Assembly (NCBI GenBank): GCA_977006965.1
Contig: OZ345367.1
Coordinates: forward strand, 1,302,001-1,366,000
Direction: 5' to 3'
Source of the DNA: Phymatolithon calcareum
Lineage: Eukaryota > Rhodophyta > Florideophyceae > Hapalidiales
Length of the DNA: 64,000 nt
A program made the translations under genes and the position numbers. Positions 32,783-42,097 of this stretch are shown here, one piece after another. Every line of letters starts with the position of its first letter. Within the stretch, counting starts at the first letter, position 1. The notes below the pieces were generated by a model. That model saw only the letters and a program-made list of their open reading frames with translations. It was not told where the DNA came from and made no database searches.

Positions 32783-34671
32783 TCTGACGTCGAGGTAAGG
32801 GCAAGGCGAAGGTAGGCTGGGCGGATCGGTCTCTGAACATGACAATGCTGCTAAACTGATTAGGTTGAGAGGGGCAATGGCATTTTATTGGTTGTATGCA
32901 AAACAGTGTCAGAAGTGAATGATCGTTGAACATTTGGTTCATCGCGCTTTAACCAATCCACTGCAAAAGCTGAATTCTGCTGCGAATAATTTTTTTTCGA
33001 ATAAAGGATGGTCTTCCAATTGGATAATTCCGCTATCACTTTGCACCCAATCAATGGAAACACATGATCTCCTCTTAGGAATCTTTCCACCGCCAGAGGT
33101 CTCTCCAATATTGCCGTCAGGTCAACTGCTGAGCATAGCGGGGCTTAGAATACGGTTGCCCGTAGACAGGAGCACCGCATGCATTCTCATTGCTGCGATT
33201 TCCTCTTGTCGTTATTGCGCCGGGGTTATACTTCTATTGATTAGAACCTCCTTGTCTGTATTATTCTTTGGACATCCTTCAAATTTAGTGGTGTTGCGAC
33301 GATATGGCCACTTGAACGGTCAACACAAAAGTGCAGGCATCAAGTGACGCTTCAGGTCGTGACAAGACGAGGAAAATCTAAAAGTGCAGGAACTTTCTCC
33401 TTGTTTCCGAGTGTGTCTCGTACTGAGAGAACACGAATATATGGGCTTTTCTTAGGGGGGATATATGTTGATTTATTTTAAAAGCTCCCAAAGCCTCAAT
33501 TTGAGTAACAGGGCAGCTTCTCCCTGTTTTCGATACTCATCTCTCTACTCTCCTTCTAATATCTCCTTAATTCGAATTTCTCTCCCTGTGACGGCCCGAG
33601 TAAGTCTTTTGCATTCATATTCCGTTTCTTGGTCCATCTTCATAGACCGTAGTATACGTTGCAACACGCTTTTCTTAAGGGCAAATCAGGGAAAATGTGG
33701 TCCGTACTATGTAGAAACCCATCTCATTTGTTCAGTTTTCCTTCCTGACCGCTCGATTGTAAGTCATCCCATCGCATCCCTTCCAATCGATCCAGTTTAT
33801 CAACAGTGTTCCACAATTAGTCGCGACCCACGGTCTTGACTGTCTCGTTTCCTGACACGAGACAAAAGTGTTCGACCACCAAGTTCCAGTTTGTGCTTGT
33901 TTCTGAATCGCTCTTCGTAACTATTTTTTGTCGCCTCAACATTTCCCTCAGCAAATGGACTCGCACAGAAAGTTCCTGTGCGACGTACGCACGTTCTCCG
34001 CCGAGGTCGGATGCCAAATTTCTACCCGCAGAAACGGTTTCTCAAATAGAGTAAACTGGGAAAAAGAGAAGTGGTTATGTAAAAGAGTTTGTATTGCCAA
34101 ACTAATCAGACTCAGTCTCTACATGGGTGCAACGCGTTCCCGTTCGGTAAAGGAATAGAACTCCCTGGATTCCATTGAAAATCGAAGATTGCATGATTTC
34201 TGATAGTTGCAGACATTGGGACGTTACGTTTTCGGCAGATATGGATTCAACTTTAATCGCGTCACTATATAGTGCCCAGATCTTGTACTTTGCTCGAGTT
34301 GTCGAGCTCTTCTAGCAGTTTCACTCACACTGAAGCAGAGTCCACTGTACTTCCGGGAGAAAATAAGGCTTCTAATCCCTGAATCAGACGTACAAGTCGT
34401 AATTTGACATTGTTTGCGGGGAAATGTTTGAAAAATGTATCCGTATGTCGCGTGGTGGAACCTGCCCGTCAGAAGTGACAAGATGCGGGCATTGGAAGCA
34501 CAGGACCACCGGCCGACACAAAGCTTAAGTCATCGAAGAATACAGTATGCAAAATAGAACTTTTGCAGTTTAGTGTATAAATGTTGTGGATGCCATCATG
34601 ACTCTATTTTACCTCATTCGTTGGTCACGCGCAGTAGTAGTACATTTTTTGAAAGTGCGATCTCAAACTGA
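32783..34671. other. Intergenic, no gene seen
   Basis: About 1.9 kb, AT-richer than the genes beside it, with many stops in every frame. It should hold the VPS52 promoter. No repeat family shared with other parts of the window was recognised. Confidence 0.55.
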
Positions 34672-34857
34672 GTGCACCTGAGACGAGACGAGTGTGACAC
34701 TGTCAGTCCAACAATCGCTCGAGGAAGCAGATCAATAGCGAGCTACTTCCAACTCAATGCGCATAGCGGGATCGGCATGACATCGTATTTTCACCACGTG
34801 CAAAGCTACGTGAAGGCTGCACGAAATATGCAGAAGCTGAGGCACAAAGATCCATGA
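34672..34857 (+). pseudogene. Fragment of hAT-like transposase
   Basis: The frame reads ARGSRSIASYFQLNAHSG, closely matching DGSRSIASYFDANLSS in the minus-strand remnant at 44588-45031. Only about 60 codons remain. It is a small relic of the same transposon family. Confidence 0.55.
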
Positions 34858-35238
34858 AGAACCTGCAGGTTCTTCAGCCTCTTCCAATTTGAGGCGGTTC
34901 GAGGCAGTCAGGAAGCAATATTGTTAGCCAATAACTCTAATCAGCACATTTTGTTAGCCAACATAATCATGCGAAAAGGTGTGATCATACCCTATGCGTT
35001 TTCGAGGAAGATAAGGTATGATTCCGAATCATGAGATCTTATCTCGACTGCTTGTACAGTAGGGGAATGTGGTCGAGGCAATTTCGATCTCAACGTGCAC
35101 CATTTCCCAACAGCGTCAGCAATTGATCGCCAATCTCACATTCTCTCCTCCTCTTTAGGCTTCCATTGTCATCCCACACTACACCCGCCTGCTTTTTTCA
35201 TCAACGTTACTCCCGCTTGCGGTGTCCGTGCAAGAAGA
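34858..35238. other. Intergenic, upstream of Z-ISO
   Basis: Holds GAACCTGCAGGTTC (34859-34872), a short hairpin, and the Z-ISO 5' region. Nothing else is recognised. Confidence 0.5.
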
Positions 35239-36228
35239 ATGTTCGCCTCAGCGGCATTCCTGTCTCCCGCAGGACCCTTCACCCCTTGCACATTACATCG
35301 TACCCCATCCTCGCGCAAACTGCGTCTCCATCGCTTGCGCCCGCGAACAACGCTCCGCGTCTCTCCGTCCCTGTCCGAAACCGGCGCGTCTCCTACTCCA
35401 AAACGCGCACCCCTCCCGGCGCCCTTACCGTCGGGCAGTCGCGTCGCCCTCTTCAGCAGCGTTGCGCTATCGCTCTTTGGCGCCGCATTCCCGGCTCTCC
35501 TCGCCGCCTCACGCGGGCAATCGCTCAGCGTCTACTCAACGCACTACGAAATGCTGGCACTCCTCGGCGGGTTTGCAACAATCCATTCCGGCCTAGCATC
35601 CCTTCGTCCGAAGGCGGTTCGTCTGATCGGTGAGCGACTTTACCGAGTGCTATTCGCCGGTCTGTCACTCCCGAGCGCGGGATGGGCGATTGCATACTTC
35701 ATCGCGCACCGGTACGACGGGGCAATGCTGTGGACGCTGCAAGGCGGAGCGTGGACACGGTTTGCGGTTGGTGTGGCGACGGCGGTGAGTTTTGCGTTGT
35801 TGTATCCGGCGACGTTTGATCTTTTGCAGGTTGCAGCTGTGCGCAGACCGCGGTTGACCATTTTTGAAGAGGGGGTTATGCGTGTGACGAGGCATCCACA
35901 ACTGTGGGGGCAGGTGGTTTGGTGCTTGGCGCATTGTATGTGGATTGGGTCGAGTTTTGCGGTTGTGGGGAGTTGTGGATTGGTTGCGCATCATTTGTTT
36001 GGGGTTTGGAATGGGGATCGGAGATTGAGGGATGAGTTTGGGGAAAGGTGGGTGGAGTTTGCGGGGAGGACTTCTATTGTGCCGTTTGCGGCGGTGGTTG
36101 GGGGGAAGCAGAGGGTGGTGTGGGGGGAGTTTGTCAGGCCGGCTTATGTGGGGGTGGCGGTTTTTGTGTGGGCGACTTATTGGGCGCATCCGGTTATGCT
36201 GAGGGTTATTGGTGAGATGAATATGTGA
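35239..36228 (+). CDS. Z-ISO: 15-cis-zeta-carotene isomerase
   Basis: 329 residues from ATG 35239, the first Met in the frame. The first ~75 residues are Ser/Arg/Pro-rich and fit a plastid transit peptide. The core is an NnrU-like membrane protein and matches Z-ISO throughout: GERLYRVLFAGLSLP, YFIAHRYDGAMLW, LLYPATFDLLQVAAV, GVMRVTRHPQLWGQVVWCLAH, AHHLFGVWNGDRRLRDEFG and RTSIVPFAA. Z-ISO uses haem b to isomerise the 15-cis bond of zeta-carotene between PDS and ZDS in carotenoid synthesis. Conserved His residues (THYEM, TRHPQ) are present. Intronless. The 5' half is C-rich and the 3' half strongly G-rich. Confidence 0.93.
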   Translation: MFASAAFLSPAGPFTPCTLHRTPSSRKLRLHRLRPRTTLRVSPSLSETGASPTPKRAPLPAPLPSGSRVALFSSVALSLFGAAFPALLAASRGQSLSVYSTHYEMLALLGGFATIHSGLASLRPKAVRLIGERLYRVLFAGLSLPSAGWAIAYFIAHRYDGAMLWTLQGGAWTRFAVGVATAVSFALLYPATFDLLQVAAVRRPRLTIFEEGVMRVTRHPQLWGQVVWCLAHCMWIGSSFAVVGSCGLVAHHLFGVWNGDRRLRDEFGERWVEFAGRTSIVPFAAVVGGKQRVVWGEFVRPAYVGVAVFVWATYWAHPVMLRVIGEMNM

Positions 36229-37360
36229 GTATGCATTGCAAGATTGGTGGGAATGGAGAAGGGAAAGTAAGGGTTTCGTCTTTGTGCGCTGCCCGAAGGA
36301 AGGTGTAGCAGAGTGCTGTTTGGCGACGAGGTACAGTACAGTACGGAGTTTCACAGATATTCTGTATACAGTATGTTGCGATAAGTGTCGTCTGGGAGCA
36401 CTGGGCACAAATACGGCGGGAAGAAGTGCAGCTACTGTACTTTCGGGGAATGCACCTGGTTGGGAAGCATTCGACATGGGGTCACAATTTACAGAAACAT
36501 TCTGTGTATGTGTATTTGGTACAGTACTGTAGAGGTGGGCGATGCCTGTGTCGATTCACCACAGTACAGTACAGTACTTTTTACTTCCGCTACAGTAGGA
36601 AGAGAATCATGGTGTACTGTACAGTATAGTGTATAGTTCTGGTCTTATGGTACACTATTCTATTCTATTCTATTCTAGTACCTGAACCCCACCCCCTGGC
36701 GTGGGGGTAAGAGGCAACTAATTTAACTAACGCTGAGACTGATCGCCATTGACATCTCGGAGGACGGATCTCACTGACGGGAGTCATTCAGGACAACAGT
36801 ATGCTGTAAAGAGTAAGATAAGATAACCACTCAGGGTCATGAAACTACAGTACCTATAGGTCACGTCCAACCTCTTTGTTTGATCAATTAATGCCTTGCT
36901 GCAAACCAAGGAAGCCGACTTTTCTTGTAATTGCATTGCACGTCGAAAAACAACAAAATTACTGTATAAGCAAACCATCACCCGTACTGTAATGTCCTTC
37001 CTGAACTCAACTGAAACCTTCCCTGGCATGCATGCAGCCCAATTGAAATTCACATGCATGCCTTGCCGCGCAATCTGCAACCCGTGCAGCCACGACGCGC
37101 CGTGGCAGTCCCCCAATACAGTAGTGTGCCTGCGCAGAAAAATGTCGTCATCACGCCACACCACCCTTAACTCCACGCGGTCGTTTCCTTCACGCGCCCC
37201 CGGCCAGTCCCCGCCCCCATCCTCCGCGCCCGGGCCGCCGATCGCCGCCGATCCCCACGGAAGGCGTGTGAGCGCTGCGACCTTGGAGCGCATAACGTAC
37301 GCGCACGCCCCGTCACCGGCCGAACGTTTCAGGGCCGCGCAGACCGCCGCCCGCAAGCGC
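36229..37360. other. Intergenic with repeated TACAGTAC motifs
   Basis: Multiple copies of TACAGTAC / TACTGTAC cluster at 36333-36345, 36520-36532, 36560-36580 and 36615-36626, plus a TTCTA microsatellite (36657-36675). A long frame open from 36896 into the PEN-2 gene may be partly coding (ATG 37142 is in frame with PEN-2). Confidence 0.5.
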
Positions 37361-37911
37361 ATGTCGGACGCTGGCGGCGATGCCGTGGTGCAACTCGTGG
37401 AGGAAAGCGCTGCGGAAGACGGGAACGATGTGACGGCTGCAGAAGATGCTGACGCTAGACGGGCGGCGCGGCGCGCTCGTCGTGAGGAAAGACGGGCTGA
37501 AAAGGCGGCACAGCGCGCGCAGGAGGAGGCTGATGCTGCGCAGGCGCTTGAGGATACTTCGCGGCGTATGTATTATGCGGGGTTTTTTGGACTGCCGCTT
37601 GTGTGGCTTGTGGCTTTGCTTTACTTTCGACAGGAGCATCGGTCTGAGGATGGTAATCCTGAGATTAAGAAGTGTTCGTTTGTTTCCCTCCGTTGTTTTC
37701 GTTTCATCTACTGCTTGTTTTTCTGAGCGAAGCTGACAGGAATGTTGTTGTTGTTGAATGTGATGCAGATTATAAGTATTCGATGGTTATGTTCATTGTG
37801 TATACATCCGTTTTCCTTGCATGGTTCATCGCGTTCCAAGTGAAGGCAGATTCGGTGTTTCAGTCGATTAATATTCTCTACTCCAAAGTCAAAAGTCCTA
37901 ACAATATCTAG
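37361..37911 (+). CDS. PEN2: Presenilin enhancer 2 (PEN-2), gamma-secretase subunit, two exons
   Basis: Exon 1 is 37361-37652 and exon 2 is 37769-37911, joining G|GTAATC to GATGCAG|AT and giving 144 residues. A second reading (donor near 37679, acceptor after GCTGACAG at about 37739) is also in frame and adds ~17 residues to the loop. RRMYYAGFFGLPLVWLVALLYFR (residues 69-90) is the PEN-2 N-terminal hallmark, and YKYSMVMFIVYTSVFLAWFIAFQ is the second helix. PEN-2 activates presenilin in the gamma-secretase complex in endomembranes. The charged, helical N-terminus (residues 1-68) is unusually long, and ATG 37142 would lengthen it further. The stop lies 22 bp from the convergent DUF92 stop. Confidence 0.8.
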
Positions 37912-37933
37912 ACCATCTAACCTCTCTCTCTGT

Positions 37934-38869
37934 TCATAAACTTACTCCCACACCGCTCCCCAACATCCACAACAACACACCCACAACGGCAGCAATGAGC
38001 GTATTCAAAAAGTTCACCATCTCATTACTCAATTCAAACCGTCCCTGCACCAACACCCCAATAAAAGACTCCGCCGTCGTCGCCACAAAAGCCGCAACAA
38101 CCACAACAGCCCCCGCCCCCCATCCACCCACAAGCCCCGTCCACACCGCATATCCCGCCGCCACAACACTCCCCACCACCCCTGCCACAGTCCCCTCCAC
38201 ACTCACCGCACCCTCAGTCCCCGGCCTCACCTTCCTCAACGACGTCACAAGAAACGCATCCCTCCCATAAGCCTTTCCAATCTCCGACCCCAGCGTATCA
38301 CTCATCTTCGCCGCAACCGCACAAACATACCCCACCCTCGCAACCTCCGCCACCGCTCTCAACCCCGCCACTTCCGCCACCGCCGCGCCCACCGCGCACA
38401 AAAACGCCACTCCTGCCGCCCCCCACACGTTTGCCGGCGCGCGTGCCCCGCCACGCATCTCCGCAATGCCCAATTTCTCCTTTCTCGCCCGCCCGACCCG
38501 CGTCGCACCCGTCCCGACCGCGAAAAACATTGCGCACAGCCCCCATCCACTCACACCGAGACAGGCGCCCAGCACCACGCCGAGGAAGAGCGCGTGCCGT
38601 AGACCGGCGGCCGTCAGCGCGCGCTGCCGCACCGCGCGGGCAAGCACGTACAGCGCGACGTTGCAGGCTAAGGAGCGTGCCGCGCGCGACGCGAGGGGGG
38701 ACAGGCCGGAGATGGGGAGCGTCATGCGCGCGCGGCGGAGGGGATGCAAGGACTTGTTGCGATGCAGGCGTGGGGATAGCGGATTCCGGGGACGGATGAG
38801 TGTGAAGGAGGGGGCGGCGGCAGGTTGGAGGAAGGTGACGCGGGGGATGCGGGAGAAGTTTGGGCGCAT
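37934..38869 (-). CDS. DUF92/TMEM19 family membrane protein, VTE6-like
   Basis: 311 residues from ATG 38869. The N-terminal ~48 residues are basic, Ser/Pro-rich and acidic-residue-free, like a plastid transit peptide. Several hydrophobic helices follow (HALFLGVVLGACLGVSG; VWGAAGVAFLCAVGAAVAEV; GTVAGVVGSVVAAGYAV; IAAVVGVLLWML). Family motifs are KEKLGIAEMRGGARAP, AAKMSDTLGSEIGKAYG and LRKVRPGTEGAVSVEGT. The plant member VTE6 phosphorylates phytyl-phosphate for tocopherol and phylloquinone synthesis in plastids; the transit-like leader supports that role, but archaeal and animal relatives have other or unknown roles. Intronless. The 3' half of the coding strand is G-rich. Confidence 0.8.
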   Translation of the reverse strand: MRPNFSRIPRVTFLQPAAAPSFTLIRPRNPLSPRLHRNKSLHPLRRARMTLPISGLSPLASRAARSLACNVALYVLARAVRQRALTAAGLRHALFLGVVLGACLGVSGWGLCAMFFAVGTGATRVGRARKEKLGIAEMRGGARAPANVWGAAGVAFLCAVGAAVAEVAGLRAVAEVARVGYVCAVAAKMSDTLGSEIGKAYGRDAFLVTSLRKVRPGTEGAVSVEGTVAGVVGSVVAAGYAVWTGLVGGWGAGAVVVVAAFVATTAESFIGVLVQGRFELSNEMVNFLNTLIAAVVGVLLWMLGSGVGVSL

Positions 38870-39422
38870 TGCTTGCCGGTTTGCTGATGGTGATCGTCAC
38901 GTGGGATGCAATGCAATGCTCAAAGGCGATGGAGAATTGCTTGGCCGCATCTCCGTCAGGGTTTACTGTACCTCCGCTTCATTGATGCGCTATTGGTGAG
39001 CATCCATGAGGCGGATGTCAAATAAGAAGAATTCTCAAAAAATAAAGGGTCAGATCATACTGTACTACGAGATGTGACCAATTGGAATCGATGAGCTCAA
39101 GCTGGGCGGATTTCCGAAGAAAAGTGCTCGTGCGTTCAAAGATCTGTTTATCACGCTGCAGTGTCCTGCGTTCGGGCTGAGCAATTTTGTCGCCGAATGG
39201 ACGATTTGAGTTTTTTACAGGTGCTGCAAGTATTATTTCTTCTTCCGTCCGGTGTTTCATTCCGCTTCTCTACCGCAGGCAGGCATCCTCTGAGGTCCGA
39301 CCTGAAACTAGCCATGATGACTGAAGTATCGATCGATAATGTTAAAGAGAATCTCTAAAACTGCGTGCATTCAAATACAGCGGCAGGACCCATCCATCAT
39401 CTGAGACGCGCAATTCCTTCAT
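38870..39422. other. Intergenic, nothing recognised
   Basis: About 550 bp upstream of the DUF92 gene and downstream of mS29. No repeat or RNA signal is seen. Confidence 0.5.
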
Positions 39423-40568
39423 TCATAAGCTCGCAGACATCTTTGCAAGCACATCTCCCCTACCCCCCGACAGCAACATCAACCGCTCAATAGCTTCCGG
39501 ATCCACATCCGCCAGCTCAACATCCTGCAACTTCAACAAATCATCCATCTCCTTCCTCGTAAACCGTTCAAACTCCACAAAACTCTTACCCTCCCCCTCC
39601 GTCTCCCACATTTCCCTCAACCACCTCACCCCACTAGGATCCCGTCTGATCTCCTCCGCCACCAATAACCCTTCCGCCCCCAACACCCGCGAAGCGCGCA
39701 CCGTCTGCTTCGGATGATATCCCGACTGCGCAAGCACAACAACCCCATTTCGCATACTCTCCCCCAACCCCACGATCGCCTCCCGTCCAAAGTGCCTTCC
39801 CACCGAGCTAATAGCACACGAATGCACAAGTCGCCCACGATCATTCCCAAGCGCCGTAAGCCCGACAAAAGCATCAAACTCATCAATCGCAACCACAAAC
39901 CGCAAATCAGCCTCCGCCGCCAACCCCTCCACAACCGCAGACAGCATATCGCCCGCCCGCCCCGGGTTCGCACGCCAGTCATCGTCCGCGTCGCGAATCA
40001 ACTGCGCGCCTCGCTCCGCCGCCTCGCGCAGATCGGCCGCGCCCTCCGCGGCACACGGCACCTGCGCCAAGTCATCCGCGTGCATTTCCAGCAGCGACTC
40101 CAGTAGCTCGCGCGTTTGTGTCGGCCGTTCGTACCATCTTTCGCCGCGCTCTCCTTCCGCGGCCGAGAAGAATCCGCCGCCGTGCGTCCACTCCGTCGCG
40201 CGCGGAATGTACAGAGCCACGCAGCCGGCCGCGCGCGCAGTGGCCACTGCGGCGCGTAATGCCGTCGATTTCCCGGACCCGCGTTCGCCCGTCAGAAGCA
40301 CTATATTTTGCTCTGCTTCATTGTCTTCTTCGCCGCCGACAGAGGGGCCGCTTCCTACCACGATCGATTGCAGAGTTAGGTCTGCCGCCCGAACGAAGGC
40401 ACGGGCTTCCCGCGAGGAGGCGCCGAATTCAGGCGTTGCTGGCAGAGTTCGCACGTCGCCGATCCGCGGCGGAAGACGACGCGATGCTCCACCTGAGTAC
40501 AGCCGGCGTGATAGCAGGAAGGAGGGCTGTTGAGACAATCGCAGCGCGGAGAGCGCGCGCAGAGACAT
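39423..40568 (-). CDS. DAP3: Mitochondrial ribosomal protein mS29 (DAP3)
   Basis: 381 residues from ATG 40568. MSLRALSALRLSQQPSFLLSRRLYSGG is a typical mitochondrial presequence. The GTP-binding P-loop LLTGERGSGKST lies at about residues 91-102; LYIPRATEW follows and VVAIDEFDAF is the Walker B. The C-terminal FTRKEMDDLL and LSGGRGDVL fit the DAP3 signature. mS29 is a GTP-binding protein of the mitoribosome small subunit head and an apoptosis mediator in animals. Length matches (about 390). Intronless and high GC. It is divergent from Cpn10, with 217 bp between start codons, suggesting a shared promoter region. Confidence 0.9.
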   Translation of the reverse strand: MSLRALSALRLSQQPSFLLSRRLYSGGASRRLPPRIGDVRTLPATPEFGASSREARAFVRAADLTLQSIVVGSGPSVGGEEDNEAEQNIVLLTGERGSGKSTALRAAVATARAAGCVALYIPRATEWTHGGGFFSAAEGERGERWYERPTQTRELLESLLEMHADDLAQVPCAAEGAADLREAAERGAQLIRDADDDWRANPGRAGDMLSAVVEGLAAEADLRFVVAIDEFDAFVGLTALGNDRGRLVHSCAISSVGRHFGREAIVGLGESMRNGVVVLAQSGYHPKQTVRASRVLGAEGLLVAEEIRRDPSGVRWLREMWETEGEGKSFVEFERFTRKEMDDLLKLQDVELADVDPEAIERLMLLSGGRGDVLAKMSASL

Positions 40569-40785
40569 TGTGGTGGACGACGGCGATGAAGACGTCAACC
40601 ATGCTGTGCTAAAGATCGTAGAATGGGACGTGTTTTACACGTGTTTACCAGGCTCAAGTAGCATGACAGTATTCTGCTTACACAAACTCTATCTCCGCAC
40701 TACTTGTGCGACCATGGCCGAGATCAAGTAAGCAAGCAAGATTGCGATAAACTCACAACGCAGGCCCGAGTGTTATTCGAAAACA
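40569..40785. promoter_or_regulatory. Bidirectional intergenic region, mS29 / Cpn10
   Basis: Both genes start at its edges. It contains ATGGCCGAGATCAA followed by GTAAGC (40714-40733), and CGCAG at about 40757-40761 could close a small intron that joins in frame to the Cpn10 ORF. Start choice for Cpn10 therefore needs transcript data. Confidence 0.5.
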
Positions 40786-41193
40786 ATGGCATTTGCGACA
40801 ACTACCGCCCTTCCAATGCGCAATGCACACGCGACTCCTTCGCGATGCACTCGTCAAGCGGTACGCACGTCGCGTATAGTGCGAATGGCGACGCCGCCAA
40901 CGACAGCACCGACGCCGATGCATGACCGGGTGTTCGTGCGCGTTGATGAAGCGCCGTCGTCGACAGCGGGCGGATTAGTTCTTCCAAGCGCTGCAACCGA
41001 CAAGAAGGAGAAGATCGGTGTGGTGGTGGGCGTTGGACGCGGACGTTATTCACCGTACGGCATTCTGGAGCCGATGAATGTGTCAGTCGGCGACAGGGTG
41101 CTGTGGAAGGACGATTTCGGCGCCGAGAAGATCGAAATTGAAGGGGAGGAGTGCCTTGCGCTCCGCATTCCATCCATTGTCGCAAAGTGGTGA
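40786..41193 (+). CDS. CPN10: Chaperonin-10, organelle type (probably plastid)
   Basis: 135 residues from ATG 40786. The first ~35 residues (MAFATTTALPMRNAHATPSRC...) lack acidic residues and have a Phe near the start, as red-lineage plastid leaders do. The mature part carries MHDRVFVRVDEAP, TAGGLVLPSAAT, KKEKIGVVVGVGRGRY and VGDRVLWKDDFGAEKIEIEGEECLAL, the complete Cpn10/GroES fold with the mobile loop. It caps the Cpn60 folding chamber. A mitochondrial location cannot be excluded. An upstream in-frame exon beginning at ATG 40714 is possible. Confidence 0.9.
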   Translation: MAFATTTALPMRNAHATPSRCTRQAVRTSRIVRMATPPTTAPTPMHDRVFVRVDEAPSSTAGGLVLPSAATDKKEKIGVVVGVGRGRYSPYGILEPMNVSVGDRVLWKDDFGAEKIEIEGEECLALRIPSIVAKW

Positions 41194-42097
41194 GCGAGAA
41201 GGGAGCATGTGGGCAGAAGTGGCATGTTACTTGGTGAAGGAGATTTTGAACATATCGTAGTGCTCTGGTTCTTTCGCGAGACGCTCGTTGAATTTCTGGA
41301 ATCGTAGAATAATTAACAGTGGAGTTACAGTCAGTACAGTTCACAATGTTCGACTTGGGCGAGGGAAAAGGTTGGGAAATGTATTCGTACATCCACCTGG
41401 TCGCGATATGTTGCCGCGGCAGCTTTCCGTAGCCGTTCTTGCTCCTGTGCAGCCGTCTTCTGTTCGAATCGCTTTTCTGCTTCAGTGCGTTCGTCGACAA
41501 CTTCAGTGACCTGAGTTACTTTATCGTTTTCGATAGTGTGCGCCGGAGGACTAGAAACGAAATCACATGAATGCGATCAAAATCAAGACGAATACAATGT
41601 TAGTTGTTGCATTTTGGTATCAACGAGAAGAGCGCCGTAGTTACAGGGCTTACGTTGACGATGCATTCTCAGGGGGTGCTAAACCCACCGCAGACGCGCT
41701 TATTTCAGGAACATCAGGCTCCCCTTTGAAGCGCAAGCGCTTGAGGATTACGCCGTCGTAGGAAATCATGACGGGCTCTTTCGAAAGCGAGAATTGTTGA
41801 CTGGTGTGGTCTGGTGCAGACGTTTGACTTTTCAGTTCTAAGGTTCGACTGTTGCCACAGGGTTCTCCTTCTGGCAAATTTGTCTAGTCGACAGTATGAA
41901 AAGGCAGTCACGTATGATCAGGATTGGATCTACCAGCAATGTCGATCTAAGTTGCACACATGTCAAATTCCATCATTGCCGAAGCTGACAGTGCTCGAAT
42001 CTGACACGTGTGGGTCCTTTGCTCTTTCAGCTAAACCTCCAGTCTCTTCCCTACAGTGCCTGCTGTCGCGCTGTGCTTAAAGAAGAATAGTACCGTC
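41194..42097. other. Intergenic, nothing recognised
   Basis: About 900 bp upstream of the AP-3 mu gene. A small frame at 41650-41877 shows no family resemblance. Confidence 0.5.

Noticed and set aside
32490-32798. Ala-rich plus-strand ORF
   Set aside because: It is the shadow of the Ala-rich VPS52 N-terminus.
36896-37360. Extension of PEN-2 to an upstream start
   Set aside because: ATG 37142 is in frame but its product is low complexity with no PEN-2 similarity; the start at 37361 was preferred, with doubt noted.
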